DNA of 64,000 bases, from positions 100,108 to 164,107 of the forward strand of contig NZ_JAFMST010000010.1 in the NCBI RefSeq assembly GCF_017916275.1. Reading direction: 5' to 3'. Positions 18,923-27,331 of the stretch are shown one piece after another. How positions within the stretch are numbered: position 1 is the first letter of the stretch; each line of letters starts with the position of its first letter. The notes beneath the pieces were generated by a model. The model did no database searches. It saw only the letters and a program-made list of their open reading frames with translations, and was not told the DNA's origin. Position numbers and translations under genes: made by a program. Source of the stretch: Rubellimicrobium arenae (GTDB lineage Bacteria; Pseudomonadota; Alphaproteobacteria; Rhodobacterales; Rhodobacteraceae).

Positions 18923-19289
18923 GCCGAACACCGCCAGCCGCCTGCTTCGGGGCCGCCGTATCCTGGTGGTCGAGGATGACTACATCACGGCCGAGGACCT
19001 GGCCATGGAGCTTGCATCGCTGGGGGCCGAGGTGATCGGGCCCGTGCCGGACCTCGCGGGCGCCTTCGAGCTTCTCGCCGCCGATCCCCCGCCCCATGCC
19101 GCCATCCTCGACATCAACCTGGGAGGAGAGATGGTCTTCCCCCTGGCGGATCGGCTGCGCGACCGGGCCATCCCCTTCGTCCTCGCCACCGGCTACGAGG
19201 AATGGGCCATCCCCGAGCCCTATGTCCGGATGCCCCGCTTCGAAAAGCCGCTGAACATCCGCCAGGTCGCCAGCGCGCTTGCGGAATGA
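18915..19289 (+). CDS. Single-domain response regulator (CheY-like)
   Basis: Receiver domain only, 124 residues, with no output domain. Phospho-acceptor Asp66 is in HAAILDINLGG, with the acidic pair in VVEDDYITAEDLA, Thr92 in LATGYEE and Lys111 in FEKPLN. FEKP/FxGYE-type single receivers often accompany HWE kinases in alphaproteobacteria, where they relay or drain phosphate in the general stress system. ATG 18915 overlaps the kinase stop, so the pair is coupled. The longer in-frame ATG at 18885 lacks a ribosome site. Confidence 0.92.
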   Translation: MPEPNTASRLLRGRRILVVEDDYITAEDLAMELASLGAEVIGPVPDLAGAFELLAADPPPHAAILDINLGGEMVFPLADRLRDRAIPFVLATGYEEWAIPEPYVRMPRFEKPLNIRQVASALAE

Positions 19290-19314
19290 GGGAAGGGCTC
19301 CGCGGCCCATGAGC

Positions 19315-19333
19315 GCCCCCGGACTCCGGGGGC
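19315..19333. terminator. Possible bidirectional hairpin between convergent genes
   Basis: Arms GCCCCCGGA and TCCGGGGGC face each other over one base, in the 45-bp gap between the response regulator and the argP-like gene. No T run follows on either strand, so termination is unproven. Confidence 0.3.
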
Positions 19334-19334
19334 C

Positions 19335-20243
19335 CTAGCGCGGCGGCATCAGGCTCTGGCGCGCCTCGAGGACGACCTCGCGCGTGAGGGCATCGAGAAG
19401 GCGGGCCCCGAGCCGGGCGTGCTGCCAGTGCAGCTGCACGTCCAGGGGGCACCCCGGCATCAGGTCCGCCAGCCGCCCGGCCGCGAGATGCGGGCCGGCC
19501 AGGGCCAGGGGGTTCATCGCCCAGCCGAGCCCGGCGAGGCTTGCGTCGAGGAAGCCCTGGGTCGAAGGCACCCAGTGGGTCGGCGCTTCCAGCGCAAAGC
19601 CGAACCTGTCCCGCACCCACCGGACCTGGAGCGCGTCCATCCGGTCGAACCGGAGCACGGGCGCGCGGGCCAGCGCAGGGATGTCGACGCCCTCCGCGAA
19701 GTGACGGCGCACGAAGGCGGGGCTGGCGGAGGCGATGTAGCGAAGCGCCCCCAGGGGCCGGGTGCGGCAGCCCGGGACCGGCGCCGGATCGGCCGTCACC
19801 GCCGCCAGGACCTCGCCCGAGCGCAGGCGCTCGGCCGTGCGCTCCTCCGCGTCGAGAACGAAATCCAGGAAAGCCCCCGTGCGTTCGGCGAAGCGGGCCG
19901 CCGCGGGCAGGAACCAGCTGCCCAAGGAATCGGCGTTGACCGCGATGCGCAGCGTCACCGGCGCATGGTCGCCGGCCACAGAGCCCTCGACCCCGGGGAG
20001 CGCGTCGGCCAGCTCCCCTTCCAGGAGCCGCACGCGCTCGACATGGGCGCACAGGCGCGCGCCGGCTTCGGTCGGCACCGGGGGCTGGCTGCGCACGACC
20101 AGGGTCGCCCCGACCCGTTCCTCGAGGGCGCGCACGCGCTGGGACACCGCCGAAGGCGTGACACCCAGGGCAGCGGCGGCCCGTTCAAAGCCGCCTTCGC
20201 GCACGACGGCGGCCAAGGTGGCCAGGACGGTGTAATCGAGCAT
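19335..20243 (-). CDS. argP: LysR-family regulator ArgP/LysG
   Basis: Activator of the lysE/argO basic amino acid exporter, with lysine or arginine as effector in known members. 302 residues. The helix-turn-helix is at about 18-40 (GGFERAAAALGVTPSAVSQR), followed by RALEERVGATLVVRSQPPVPT. The effector domain includes RIAVNADSLGSWFLPA and HWVPSTQGFLDASLAGLGW, both typical of ArgP. It diverges from lysE across a 72-bp gap, the usual arrangement. That gap (20244-20315) is AT-richer than its flanks and probably holds the ArgP site; I cannot place it exactly. Confidence 0.9.
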   Translation of the reverse strand: MLDYTVLATLAAVVREGGFERAAAALGVTPSAVSQRVRALEERVGATLVVRSQPPVPTEAGARLCAHVERVRLLEGELADALPGVEGSVAGDHAPVTLRIAVNADSLGSWFLPAAARFAERTGAFLDFVLDAEERTAERLRSGEVLAAVTADPAPVPGCRTRPLGALRYIASASPAFVRRHFAEGVDIPALARAPVLRFDRMDALQVRWVRDRFGFALEAPTHWVPSTQGFLDASLAGLGWAMNPLALAGPHLAAGRLADLMPGCPLDVQLHWQHARLGARLLDALTREVVLEARQSLMPPR

Positions 20244-20315
20244 CTTAAGTCCAGCTTCAGGCGGCTTAGCATCTTTATCTCGCCTGCACCGGCTCCCCAT
20301 GGCAAGGGAGCGGCC

Positions 20316-20945
20316 ATGTTCGATCCCGCTCCCCTCCTGACCGGCTTCGCCCTTTCGGCCGGGCTCATCATCGCCATCGGCTCGCAGAACGCCTTCGTGC
20401 TCCGGCAGGGTCTTCGGCGCGAGCATGTGGGACCGGTGGTGGCCTTCTGCGCGCTGGCGGACCTCGTGCTCATGGCGGCAGGCGTGGCGGGGCTCGGCGC
20501 GGTGATCAGGGGGCTGCCGGGACTGGTGACCCTCCTGGCGCTGGGCGGGGCGGCGTTCCTGGGCTGGTACGGGCTGGCCGCGCTGCGCCGGGCCGCCCGG
20601 CCGGACCGGCTCTTGGCCCAGGGAACCGGCGGCGCCGTGTCGCTGGGCGCCGCGCTGGCCCAGGTCGCGGCCTTCACGCTCCTGAACCCCCATGTTTATC
20701 TCGATACGGTGCTCCTGGTGGGATCGGTGGGCGCGGCCCAGCCCGACGGCGCGCAGGTCCCCTTCGTCGCCGGCGCAGGCCTCGCGAGCGCCACATGGTT
20801 CGCGGCGCTCGGGTTCGGGGCGCGCCTCCTGGCCCCGTGGTTCGCCCGGCCCGCCGCATGGCGCCTGCTCGACCTTCTCATCGGGGTCACCATGCTGGTT
20901 CTCGCGGCGGGGCTTCTGGGCTATGCGGCAGGCGAGGGCGCCTGA
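20316..20945 (+). CDS. lysE: LysE/ArgO family basic amino acid exporter
   Basis: Inner-membrane exporter of L-lysine or L-arginine, 209 residues with about six hydrophobic segments. The family pattern GLIIAIGSQNAFVLRQGLRR is at residues 16-35, and LLNPHVYLDTVLLVG at about 125-139. ATG 20316 is preceded by AAGGGAG. Divergent from its likely activator argP. Confidence 0.92.
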   Translation: MFDPAPLLTGFALSAGLIIAIGSQNAFVLRQGLRREHVGPVVAFCALADLVLMAAGVAGLGAVIRGLPGLVTLLALGGAAFLGWYGLAALRRAARPDRLLAQGTGGAVSLGAALAQVAAFTLLNPHVYLDTVLLVGSVGAAQPDGAQVPFVAGAGLASATWFAALGFGARLLAPWFARPAAWRLLDLLIGVTMLVLAAGLLGYAAGEGA

Positions 20946-20985
20946 CCGCTTCGCCGTCCGATCCCCTCATCCCTGGAGCCCGCCC

Positions 20986-21612
20986 ATGTACACGCCGCCC
21001 GCGTTCCGCCTCGAGGATCTGGCCGAGTTGCACCGGACCATGCAGGCCGTCCCCCTGGCGACCTTCGTGACCGCCACGGATCAGGGGCTGCTGGCGACGC
21101 CGCTCCCCCTGTTCCTGGTGCCCGACGAGGGCCGCCTGGGCACCCTTTACGGCCACCTCGCCCGCGCCAACCCGCAGGCGACGCTGGCGGCCTCGACCGA
21201 GGCCATGGTGCTGTTCACGGGGCCGGACGCCTATGTCACGCCGGCCTGGTACGCGACCAAGCCGGAGACCGGCCGCGTGGTGCCGACCTGGAACTACCTG
21301 GCCGTCCATGCCTACGGCGTCCCCGAGATCTTCGAAGACCAGGGGCGTCTGCTTGATGTGGTCACGCGGCTGACCGACCTCCACGAGGGCCGCCGGGCCG
21401 AGCCCTGGTCCGTCGCGGATGCCCCCGCCGCCTTCATCCAGGGCCAGTTGCGCGGGATCGTGGGCCTGCGGCTGCCGATCGCCCGGATCGAGGGCAAGCT
21501 GAAGATGAGCCAGAACCGCAGCGCCGCGGATCGGGCGGGGGTGAAGGCCGGGCTGGCCGCGAGTCCCCGGTCCGAGGACCGTGACGCGGCCGCCCTCATC
21601 CCGGGCGATTGA
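20986..21612 (+). CDS. FMN-binding, PaiB-type protein
   Basis: 208-residue split-barrel flavin-binding protein of the PaiB/Trp-repressor-binding family, annotated as a negative transcriptional regulator in Bacillus but biochemically little studied. Family motifs: MYTPPAFRLED at the N-terminus, GHLARANPQ near residue 60, AYVTPAWYATK near 84, PTWNYLAVHAYG near 102, and GKLKMSQNRS near 170. It follows lysE by 40 bp and could be cotranscribed. Its job here is unknown. Confidence 0.87.
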   Translation: MYTPPAFRLEDLAELHRTMQAVPLATFVTATDQGLLATPLPLFLVPDEGRLGTLYGHLARANPQATLAASTEAMVLFTGPDAYVTPAWYATKPETGRVVPTWNYLAVHAYGVPEIFEDQGRLLDVVTRLTDLHEGRRAEPWSVADAPAAFIQGQLRGIVGLRLPIARIEGKLKMSQNRSAADRAGVKAGLAASPRSEDRDAAALIPGD

Positions 21613-21656
21613 GGGCCGGGCGGGGCCAGGACCCCCGGCCTCTCCCGCGGCGGGGC

Positions 21657-23372
21657 TCAGATGATCAGGATATCCCCGGCATCAAGCTGGGGCGCGCCGT
21701 TCAGGATCGCGAACTCGTGACGCGCACCACGGCCCGATCCGTCCGCGTCGAAGTACAGGGTGCCGTCGTGGCGGTCGTAGAGGATCCGGTCCGACCCATC
21801 GACGCGCCCCTCCCCGAGCACCCGGAACGCCCCCCGGGACAACCCGCCCTCGGGGCCGACCCCCCGGAAGTCGGCGTTGTCGAGAAGGATCTGGTCGTTC
21901 CCGCCAAAGTCCGTGATGCGGTCCGGCCCGTTCGTTCCGTTCGGCTTGCCGTTGAACACGAAGTCGTCGGCGCCGCGCCCCCCCGTGAGCCGGTCCCGGC
22001 CCGGCCCGCCGTAAAGGACGTCGTCGCCGCCGTTGCCCAGAAGGGTGTCGTTCCCCGCCCCGCCATGGATCACGTTGCCCTTGCTGTTCCCGTTCAGGCG
22101 GTCGTGGCCTCCAAGGCCTGACAGGTAGTTGCCGGCGTCGACGGTCACGGTGTCGTTCCCCTTCGTCCCCCGGCCGAAGATGCGCGCTCCGATCCCTTCG
22201 TGATCGCCGTCGAGGTTGTCATGGGCGTAGCTGACCACGAAGCCGCCCCCGGCCAGCGCCTCAACCACGGGGTCGGATTGCTCGTCGTACCGGCTGTAAT
22301 CCAGCCCGACCTCGAAGGCCGCCGTCAGCGGCCGTCCCGAGGCCGAAAGGACGCGGGCCATGACGTCGTTGCCGACCTCGCCCTTGGGAATGGGCTGCTG
22401 CTCCCAGACGACGACGATCTCCCCGGTGCTGAGCCGGGCCACGTCGGTGGAATAGACCACCTCCTCCGTCCGGAAGGCCGAGATGCGGCCCGAGGTCGTG
22501 CGGGCGTCGTCGTCGAAGGTCTGCACCACGACATGGTACAGATAATCGGTCCCGAACCTCGATCCGTACTCCATCTGGCTGATGACGAAGCCGTTCCCGG
22601 CCTCCGCCACGCTGAAGCCCTGGCCGTTGCCGCCGCCCGCGCTCCCGAAGTTCGAGCTCAGGTGCACATCGCTCCGGAGCACTTCGCCCTTGGGCGAGAA
22701 GACCGTGGCCCGGAGTTCGTTGCTGTCGAGGTCGCCTTTGGTGTCGAGCGTGGATTCGCTGTTCCACAGGGCCACGATCCGGCCGTTCGCCATGCGGGCG
22801 GTCTCGACGATGCCTTGGTCGAGATAATCCTCCCGCGTGTTCATGCGGCGCTCGCGGCCCAGCGGGTCGCCGTCGGCGTCGTAGCGGCGCATGTAGACGT
22901 CGTCGAAGGTGGGGCCGGCCTTGTCGGCCGTGTAGAAGACCATGAAGCCGCCGCCCTGGGTGCCCACCACACGGGGCTGAACCGCTTCGAACAGGTCGAT
23001 CGTGTCCACCCGAAGGGCCTTGGTGCGGGGCGTGCCATCGGCGTCGAAGGCGCGGACATAGGCCTGTGTCCGGCCCAGGATGCCGTCCGGGGAATAGGAC
23101 CAGGCCATGGCGTAGCCGCCATCGCCGAGCGCGGTGATCGACGGTTCGGTCGAGGCCGCCTGGTCGATGCCGTCGATCAGGAACTCGCTGCCCACCCGCC
23201 GGCCCGAGGCGTCGTAGCGCTGGCCCGACAGGATATAGGCGGACGGTCCGTCGTCGTATTCGTTGAGGTAGCTGTCCCAGGTCACGAGGAACCCGCCGTT
23301 CGGCAGGGCCAGGATGTCCGGCTCGTCCTGCCAGTTGTTGGTGTAGGTGTTGACTTGGAACTGCTTGCCCAT
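21657..23372 (-). CDS. Secreted RTX calcium-binding protein with seven-fold repeat (predicted beta-propeller)
   Basis: 571 residues with no N-terminal signal, as expected for type I secretion. Residues 20-400 hold seven repeats spaced 56-63 residues apart. Each has a core like NGGFLVTW, GDGGYAMAW or AGGGFVVSY followed about 20-30 residues later by a piece such as RAFDADGTPR. Cores begin near 25, 83, 140, 196, 259, 315 and 374. Residues 404-480 are RTX nonapeptides (GGHDRLNGN, GGAGNDTLLG, GGDDVLYGG, GGRGADDF), then a serralysin-like C-terminal domain ending in DAGDILII. No type I secretion genes are nearby. No protease motif is seen, so it may be an adhesin, an enzyme or a matrix protein. Confidence 0.85.
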   Translation of the reverse strand: MGKQFQVNTYTNNWQDEPDILALPNGGFLVTWDSYLNEYDDGPSAYILSGQRYDASGRRVGSEFLIDGIDQAASTEPSITALGDGGYAMAWSYSPDGILGRTQAYVRAFDADGTPRTKALRVDTIDLFEAVQPRVVGTQGGGFMVFYTADKAGPTFDDVYMRRYDADGDPLGRERRMNTREDYLDQGIVETARMANGRIVALWNSESTLDTKGDLDSNELRATVFSPKGEVLRSDVHLSSNFGSAGGGNGQGFSVAEAGNGFVISQMEYGSRFGTDYLYHVVVQTFDDDARTTSGRISAFRTEEVVYSTDVARLSTGEIVVVWEQQPIPKGEVGNDVMARVLSASGRPLTAAFEVGLDYSRYDEQSDPVVEALAGGGFVVSYAHDNLDGDHEGIGARIFGRGTKGNDTVTVDAGNYLSGLGGHDRLNGNSKGNVIHGGAGNDTLLGNGGDDVLYGGPGRDRLTGGRGADDFVFNGKPNGTNGPDRITDFGGNDQILLDNADFRGVGPEGGLSRGAFRVLGEGRVDGSDRILYDRHDGTLYFDADGSGRGARHEFAILNGAPQLDAGDILII

Positions 23373-23540
23373 GTGGCTCCTCGCTCGACCCGTGCCGGGA
23401 TGCTCTAAGGAGTGCCGGAGGTTAGTGCCCCGAAGGCCGGCCGCAAGGCTCGGTTGCCAACTCCCGCGTGGGGCTCGGGGGCGACGGGATCAGGCTGGCG
23501 GCATCCCCGGCCGGGAGGGCCGGGCGCCATCGGGCCGAGG

Positions 23541-23556
23541 CGGACCTGACGGTCCG
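23541..23556 (-). terminator. Possible terminator hairpin after the TAXI gene
   Basis: CGGACC-TGAC-GGTCCG, a 6-bp stem with a 4-base loop, lying 16 bp downstream of the TAXI-gene stop on the minus strand. No T tract is present. The rest of the 200-bp gap (23373-23572) shows nothing else I can support. Confidence 0.3.
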
Positions 23557-23572
23557 GCCGGCGGGGCTCCCT

Positions 23573-24529
23573 CTACTGCGAAGGCGAGGCCCGGAAGGCG
23601 GCGAAGGCCGCCTCGGCTGCGGGATGCAGGGGCGCGGACAGCCCCTCGGTCCGCATCGCCTCGGAGGTGAGGCCCGCCAGGAGCGGATCGTCGCGGCGCA
23701 GGGCGTCGAGGCCCCCGAGCGTGGCCCGCACGAAGTCGGTGACGATGGCCGGGTCGGTGTCGGCCCGCGCCACCACCGTTGCCCGGACCTCGAAGGTGGC
23801 CACGGGGCGGGCAAGCTGCGGATAGGAGCCCGCCGGGATCGCCCCCTGGCTGAACCCGGCGTTGGCCTGCACGAGCCTGTCCACCTCGGGGCCCGCCAGC
23901 GGCAGGACCTGCACGTCGCAACGCTCCAGCGTGCGGGCGACGGTGGCGCTGGGATGGCCCGTGACGAGGAGGGTCGCGTCCACCGCCCCGGCGCAGAGCG
24001 CGTCGAGCGCCGGGCCCGTCAGCAGTTCGGTGACCTCCGAGAAGTCGTCCTCCTTCATGCCATAGGCCGACAGCAGGGTCAGGAACGTGGCGTGCCGGCC
24101 CGAGGAGGGATGCCCGATGTCCACCCTCTTGCCCTCGAGGTCGCGGAACTCCGCCACGCCCGAGCCCCGCCGCACGAGGAGCGTCGCCTGCTCGGGGTAG
24201 AGCGACAGGACGCTGCGCAGCTCCGTCATGGGGCCGCCGTCCTGGAAGAGGGACACCCCGTCCCAGGCATCGCGATGCCAGTCCGACTGCACGATGGCGA
24301 GGTCGAGTTGGCCGCGCCGCAGGGCCATGAGGTTGTAGACCGACCCCGGCGTGGGTTCGGGCGAGCAGCGCACCTCCGCGTCGCCGTCCCTGTTGGCATG
24401 GTCGCAGATCCTCGCAGCCACCCGGTAGTAGCCCCCGTCCAGGTCGGCCGTCCCCACCGAGTAGAAGGTCATCGCCCCGGCCGGGCCTGCGGTCATCGCG
24501 GCCAGGACCGCAAGGCGAAGGAACGTCAT
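23573..24529 (-). CDS. TAXI-family TRAP-type solute-binding protein
   Basis: Periplasmic binding protein of the TAXI group, 318 residues with a signal peptide at 1-19 (FLRLAVLAAMTAGPAGA). The mature start FYSVGTADLDGGYYRVAARIC and then CSPEPTPGSVYNLMALRRGQLDLAIVQSD (here divided: PTPGSVYNLMALRRG, LDLAIVQSDW) are the family hallmark. TRAP membrane subunits are absent from the window, so this is an orphan or uses a transporter elsewhere. TAXI proteins usually bind glutamate or dicarboxylates, but some act as sensors. Confidence 0.87.
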   Translation of the reverse strand: MTFLRLAVLAAMTAGPAGAMTFYSVGTADLDGGYYRVAARICDHANRDGDAEVRCSPEPTPGSVYNLMALRRGQLDLAIVQSDWHRDAWDGVSLFQDGGPMTELRSVLSLYPEQATLLVRRGSGVAEFRDLEGKRVDIGHPSSGRHATFLTLLSAYGMKEDDFSEVTELLTGPALDALCAGAVDATLLVTGHPSATVARTLERCDVQVLPLAGPEVDRLVQANAGFSQGAIPAGSYPQLARPVATFEVRATVVARADTDPAIVTDFVRATLGGLDALRRDDPLLAGLTSEAMRTEGLSAPLHPAAEAAFAAFRASPSQ

Positions 24530-24647
24530 GGCGGGCCCTCCCTGTTCGCCTCGATTATGCCAAGCGGCCTTCCGCAAGGGAAGCGAGCTTGATCCGCGAC
24601 CGAAGCGACGTAAGGTAAATGCAAGGTCTCCAAGTGTTCGGGTGTCC

Positions 24648-25454
24648 ATGTTCCGCGACCTGATCCAGACCACGCCCGCCGACCGACTGGCGCTCCTGTT
24701 CGCGGTGGCCTCCGTGGGGGCCGTCGTCCTCGGCATCCTGATCCTCAAGCCGATCCTGCGCCTCGCCATCGGGCGCGGCGACCCCACGATCAACGACAGC
24801 ATCGGCTACGGCACGGCGAGCTTCAGCCTGTTCTACGCGCTGCTGCTGGGCCTCCTCACCGTTGCCGCCTACCAGAACAAGGACCGGGTGGAGCAGTCCG
24901 TCCTGACCGAGGCCGGGGCCGTCGGCGGCCTTTACGCCAGCATGAACAGCTACCCCGAGCCCACGCGCTCGGACGTCAAGGCGCTGCTGCGCGACTATGT
25001 GCTGTTCACCATCCACCGCGACTGGCCCGCGCACCGGCAGGGCACCTATCTCGACGGCGGCACCAACCGCATGGACGCGATCCGCCAGCGGCTCACCCGC
25101 TTCACGCCCTCGAACCCCGGGCAGGAGATCCTGCACGCCGAAACCGTCAGCGCCTTCAGCCACTTCGCCGAGGCGCGGCAGCAGCGGCTCAACGGCCTCA
25201 TCACCCGCATCCCCGACGTGCTCTGGTACGCGGTCCTCGTCGGGGCCGCGCTCAACATCCTGATCCTGATCCTGCTGCGGATGAGGCTCTTGGCGCACCT
25301 GATCCTGGGGGCGATCAGCGCCTTCTTCCTGGGGGTGGTGCTGTACGTCATCGCCGTGCTCGACGATCCGCTCCGCAGCAGCCTCGGCGTCCAGCCCACG
25401 GCCTTCCAGCTCCTCTGGGACCGCCAGATGGTCTGGGACGAATCGATCGGCTGA
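24648..25454 (+). CDS. DUF4239-like membrane protein
   Basis: 268-residue inner-membrane protein. Hydrophobic spans are at about 12-35, 58-76, 195-214 and 220-243, with a soluble loop of some 110 residues between the second and third. The layout and phrases such as FYALLLGLLTVAAYQN and GGLYASMNSYPEP fit the bestrophin-like DUF4239 group, whose function is unknown. It is followed by the AIM24 gene after 14 bp, probably one transcript. Confidence 0.75.
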   Translation: MFRDLIQTTPADRLALLFAVASVGAVVLGILILKPILRLAIGRGDPTINDSIGYGTASFSLFYALLLGLLTVAAYQNKDRVEQSVLTEAGAVGGLYASMNSYPEPTRSDVKALLRDYVLFTIHRDWPAHRQGTYLDGGTNRMDAIRQRLTRFTPSNPGQEILHAETVSAFSHFAEARQQRLNGLITRIPDVLWYAVLVGAALNILILILLRMRLLAHLILGAISAFFLGVVLYVIAVLDDPLRSSLGVQPTAFQLLWDRQMVWDESIG

Positions 25455-25468
25455 AGGGGGGAACCGCC

Positions 25469-26149
25469 ATGGCCCAGTTCACCGTGCGCGAGGTCGAGGG
25501 CATGCGGCAGGTCCGCATCGACCTCCAGGACGAGGCGATCCGCACCCGGCGCGGCGCGCTGTCGAACCTGCGCGGGCGCATCCGCGTCACCGCCCGCCTG
25601 CCCGGCATGGGCGACCTCGTGCGCGGGGCCCTGACCGACGAGGCGCGCGTCCGGCCCGAATATTCCGGCACCGGCGCGATCCTGCTCCAGCCCTCGCTGG
25701 GCGGCTATCACGTGATGGAGCTGACCGGCGGCGACCGCTGGGTGCTGGAGCCCGGGGTGTTCTGGGCCTCCGAATCCACGGTCAGCCTGGGCCTCCACCG
25801 CGAACGGATGTGGCCGAGCTTCTGGGCCGGCGACGGCTTCCTCGCATGGAAGACCACGGTGGCGGGCCAGGGCCTCGTGGCCATCAACGCCCCCGGCCCC
25901 GTCGAGGTGGTCGAGGTCGAGGACAACGAAATTCGTGTGCAGGGCCGCCTCGTGCTGGGCCGCACCGACGGCCTGAGCTTTTCCATGAAGCGGGCGAGCA
26001 CGCTGCTCCGCTCTCCCCTCGTGGGGCAGAAGCTCCTACGCGTCCTGACCGGGACCGGCAAGGCGCTGGTGTGCTGGACCCCGTACTGGAACCAGCACAT
26101 CTACCAGCGCATGACAGGCGAGACGATCCGCGCCTCCCTGTTCGAGTGA
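25469..26149 (+). CDS. AIM24-family protein
   Basis: 226-residue beta-rich protein of the AIM24/TIGR00266 family, without signal peptide. The repeated strand-turn pattern is visible: GGYHVMELTGGDRWVLEPGV, FWASESTVSLGL, GDGFLAWKTTVAGQGLVAI. Bacterial members have no settled function; the yeast relative is mitochondrial. The start follows AAGGGGGGAA. Confidence 0.75.
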   Translation: MAQFTVREVEGMRQVRIDLQDEAIRTRRGALSNLRGRIRVTARLPGMGDLVRGALTDEARVRPEYSGTGAILLQPSLGGYHVMELTGGDRWVLEPGVFWASESTVSLGLHRERMWPSFWAGDGFLAWKTTVAGQGLVAINAPGPVEVVEVEDNEIRVQGRLVLGRTDGLSFSMKRASTLLRSPLVGQKLLRVLTGTGKALVCWTPYWNQHIYQRMTGETIRASLFE

Positions 26150-26189
26150 TCCCGCAGCCCCGCGTCCCTGCCGACCGGGGCCGCGCCGC

Positions 26190-27215
26190 TCAGAGCCCGC
26201 AGTTGTAGCGGGTGTGGATGAGGATCTGGCTGGGCGGCGGCTCGGTCCAGCGCCCCGACCGCGATTCCCGGATCCATCGGGCCGCCGTGGCGAGCTCCGC
26301 CTCGATGTCGTGGGAGATGACGTAATCCATCGTCCCGCTCTCCAGGAGCTGCCTCGACCGGGGCGTGAGCTCGTGGCCGACGAAGATGGCGTCCCCCGCC
26401 CGGCCCGACCGTTCGAGCGCCAGCGCCACGCCCCGGTTGGCGCCGCCCAGGTTGTAGATCGCCGCCGGCACGCCGCTGGCATCGAAGTAGCGGGACAGCT
26501 GGTCGAAGGTCGTCTCGGGCTGGTCGTCCGAGATCACGCGTTCCTCGATCCTGAGATGCGGGTATTCGGCGCGCAGCACCCGCCTGAAGCCCATCTCGCG
26601 CTCCTGCTGGCAGCGGAACGACGTGCTCATGACGATCATGATGCGGCAGCGGTCCGGCGGCAGCCCCCGGCCGATGAGCTGGGCCGCCACGCTGCCCGCC
26701 GCGTGCTGGTCGTTGCCGACATAGACGCTGCGACGCGAGTTCGGGAGGTCGGTCGTCAGGCAGGCCACGGGGACCTCCTCGGACCGCAGCCTGCGGACGG
26801 CCCGGTTGATGGCCGGATGCTCCCGCGCGACAAGGACGACCCCATCGGAGCGGAGCCCGTCCTCCATCAGCTTGCGCGCAAAGGCATCCGGGTCGAGCCG
26901 GCTGGTGGGCACGTAGTGGCCCGTCACGACCGCGCCCGACACCGAGCGGTTGATCTCGGCCTCCGCCGCGGCCAGCACCTCGTTGAAGCTCTCGCCCGAG
27001 TCGCAGAAGAGCCGGATGTCGAGGCGCTGTTCGCCGTCCTGCCGTTCGGCGGCGAGCTTGTCGAGCGCGGCGCGCACGCGGCGGCGGGTCCGTTCCCGGA
27101 CCCCCGGCCTGTCGTTCAGCACCCGGTCCACGGTCGCGGGACCGACCCCGGCGACCTCGGCGATGTCCCGGACCGTTGGCCCCTTCCAGCGCGGACCGGC
27201 GACCTCCCTTGGCAT
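26190..27215 (-). CDS. LacI-family transcriptional regulator
   Basis: Repressor of 341 residues. The helix-turn-helix is at about 14-35 (TVRDIAEVAGVGPATVDRVL), with the hinge at RRVRAALDKLA. The ligand domain is of the periplasmic sugar-binding type and closes with DYVISHDIEAELATAARWI. I take ATG 27215, which has GGAGG upstream; the longer frame to 27248 would run through a candidate operator. It diverges from the sugar importer and most likely controls it. Confidence 0.88.
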   Translation of the reverse strand: MPREVAGPRWKGPTVRDIAEVAGVGPATVDRVLNDRPGVRERTRRRVRAALDKLAAERQDGEQRLDIRLFCDSGESFNEVLAAAEAEINRSVSGAVVTGHYVPTSRLDPDAFARKLMEDGLRSDGVVLVAREHPAINRAVRRLRSEEVPVACLTTDLPNSRRSVYVGNDQHAAGSVAAQLIGRGLPPDRCRIMIVMSTSFRCQQEREMGFRRVLRAEYPHLRIEERVISDDQPETTFDQLSRYFDASGVPAAIYNLGGANRGVALALERSGRAGDAIFVGHELTPRSRQLLESGTMDYVISHDIEAELATAARWIRESRSGRWTEPPPSQILIHTRYNCGL

Positions 27216-27230
27216 CGCCGCCTCCGAGAT

Positions 27231-27247
27231 TGATGCGAACCCGATCA
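27231..27247. promoter_or_regulatory. Upstream LacI-type operator (imperfect)
   Basis: TGATGC, five bases, CGATCA. It shares the left arm and the last four bases of the right arm with the perfect site at 27315-27331. It lies just before the lacI-type gene start, which suggests autorepression. Confidence 0.45.
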
Positions 27248-27314
27248 TCCTCGTCCTGTGGAGGATCGCAAGTGTCTGGCCTCTTTGCCGTCATTCTGCG
27301 GCTGCGAAGGATTT

Positions 27315-27331
27315 TGATGCCTTTCGCATCA
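27315..27331. promoter_or_regulatory. Main LacI-type operator TGATGC-N5-GCATCA
   Basis: Perfect 6-bp arms around CTTTC. The centre is 84 bp from the other site, which is eight turns of B-DNA at 10.5 bp per turn, compatible with a repression loop. Confidence 0.55.

Noticed and set aside
21613..21656. Terminator between the PaiB-like and RTX genes
   Set aside because: GC-rich arms are present but pair imperfectly and no T tract follows; not strong enough to annotate.
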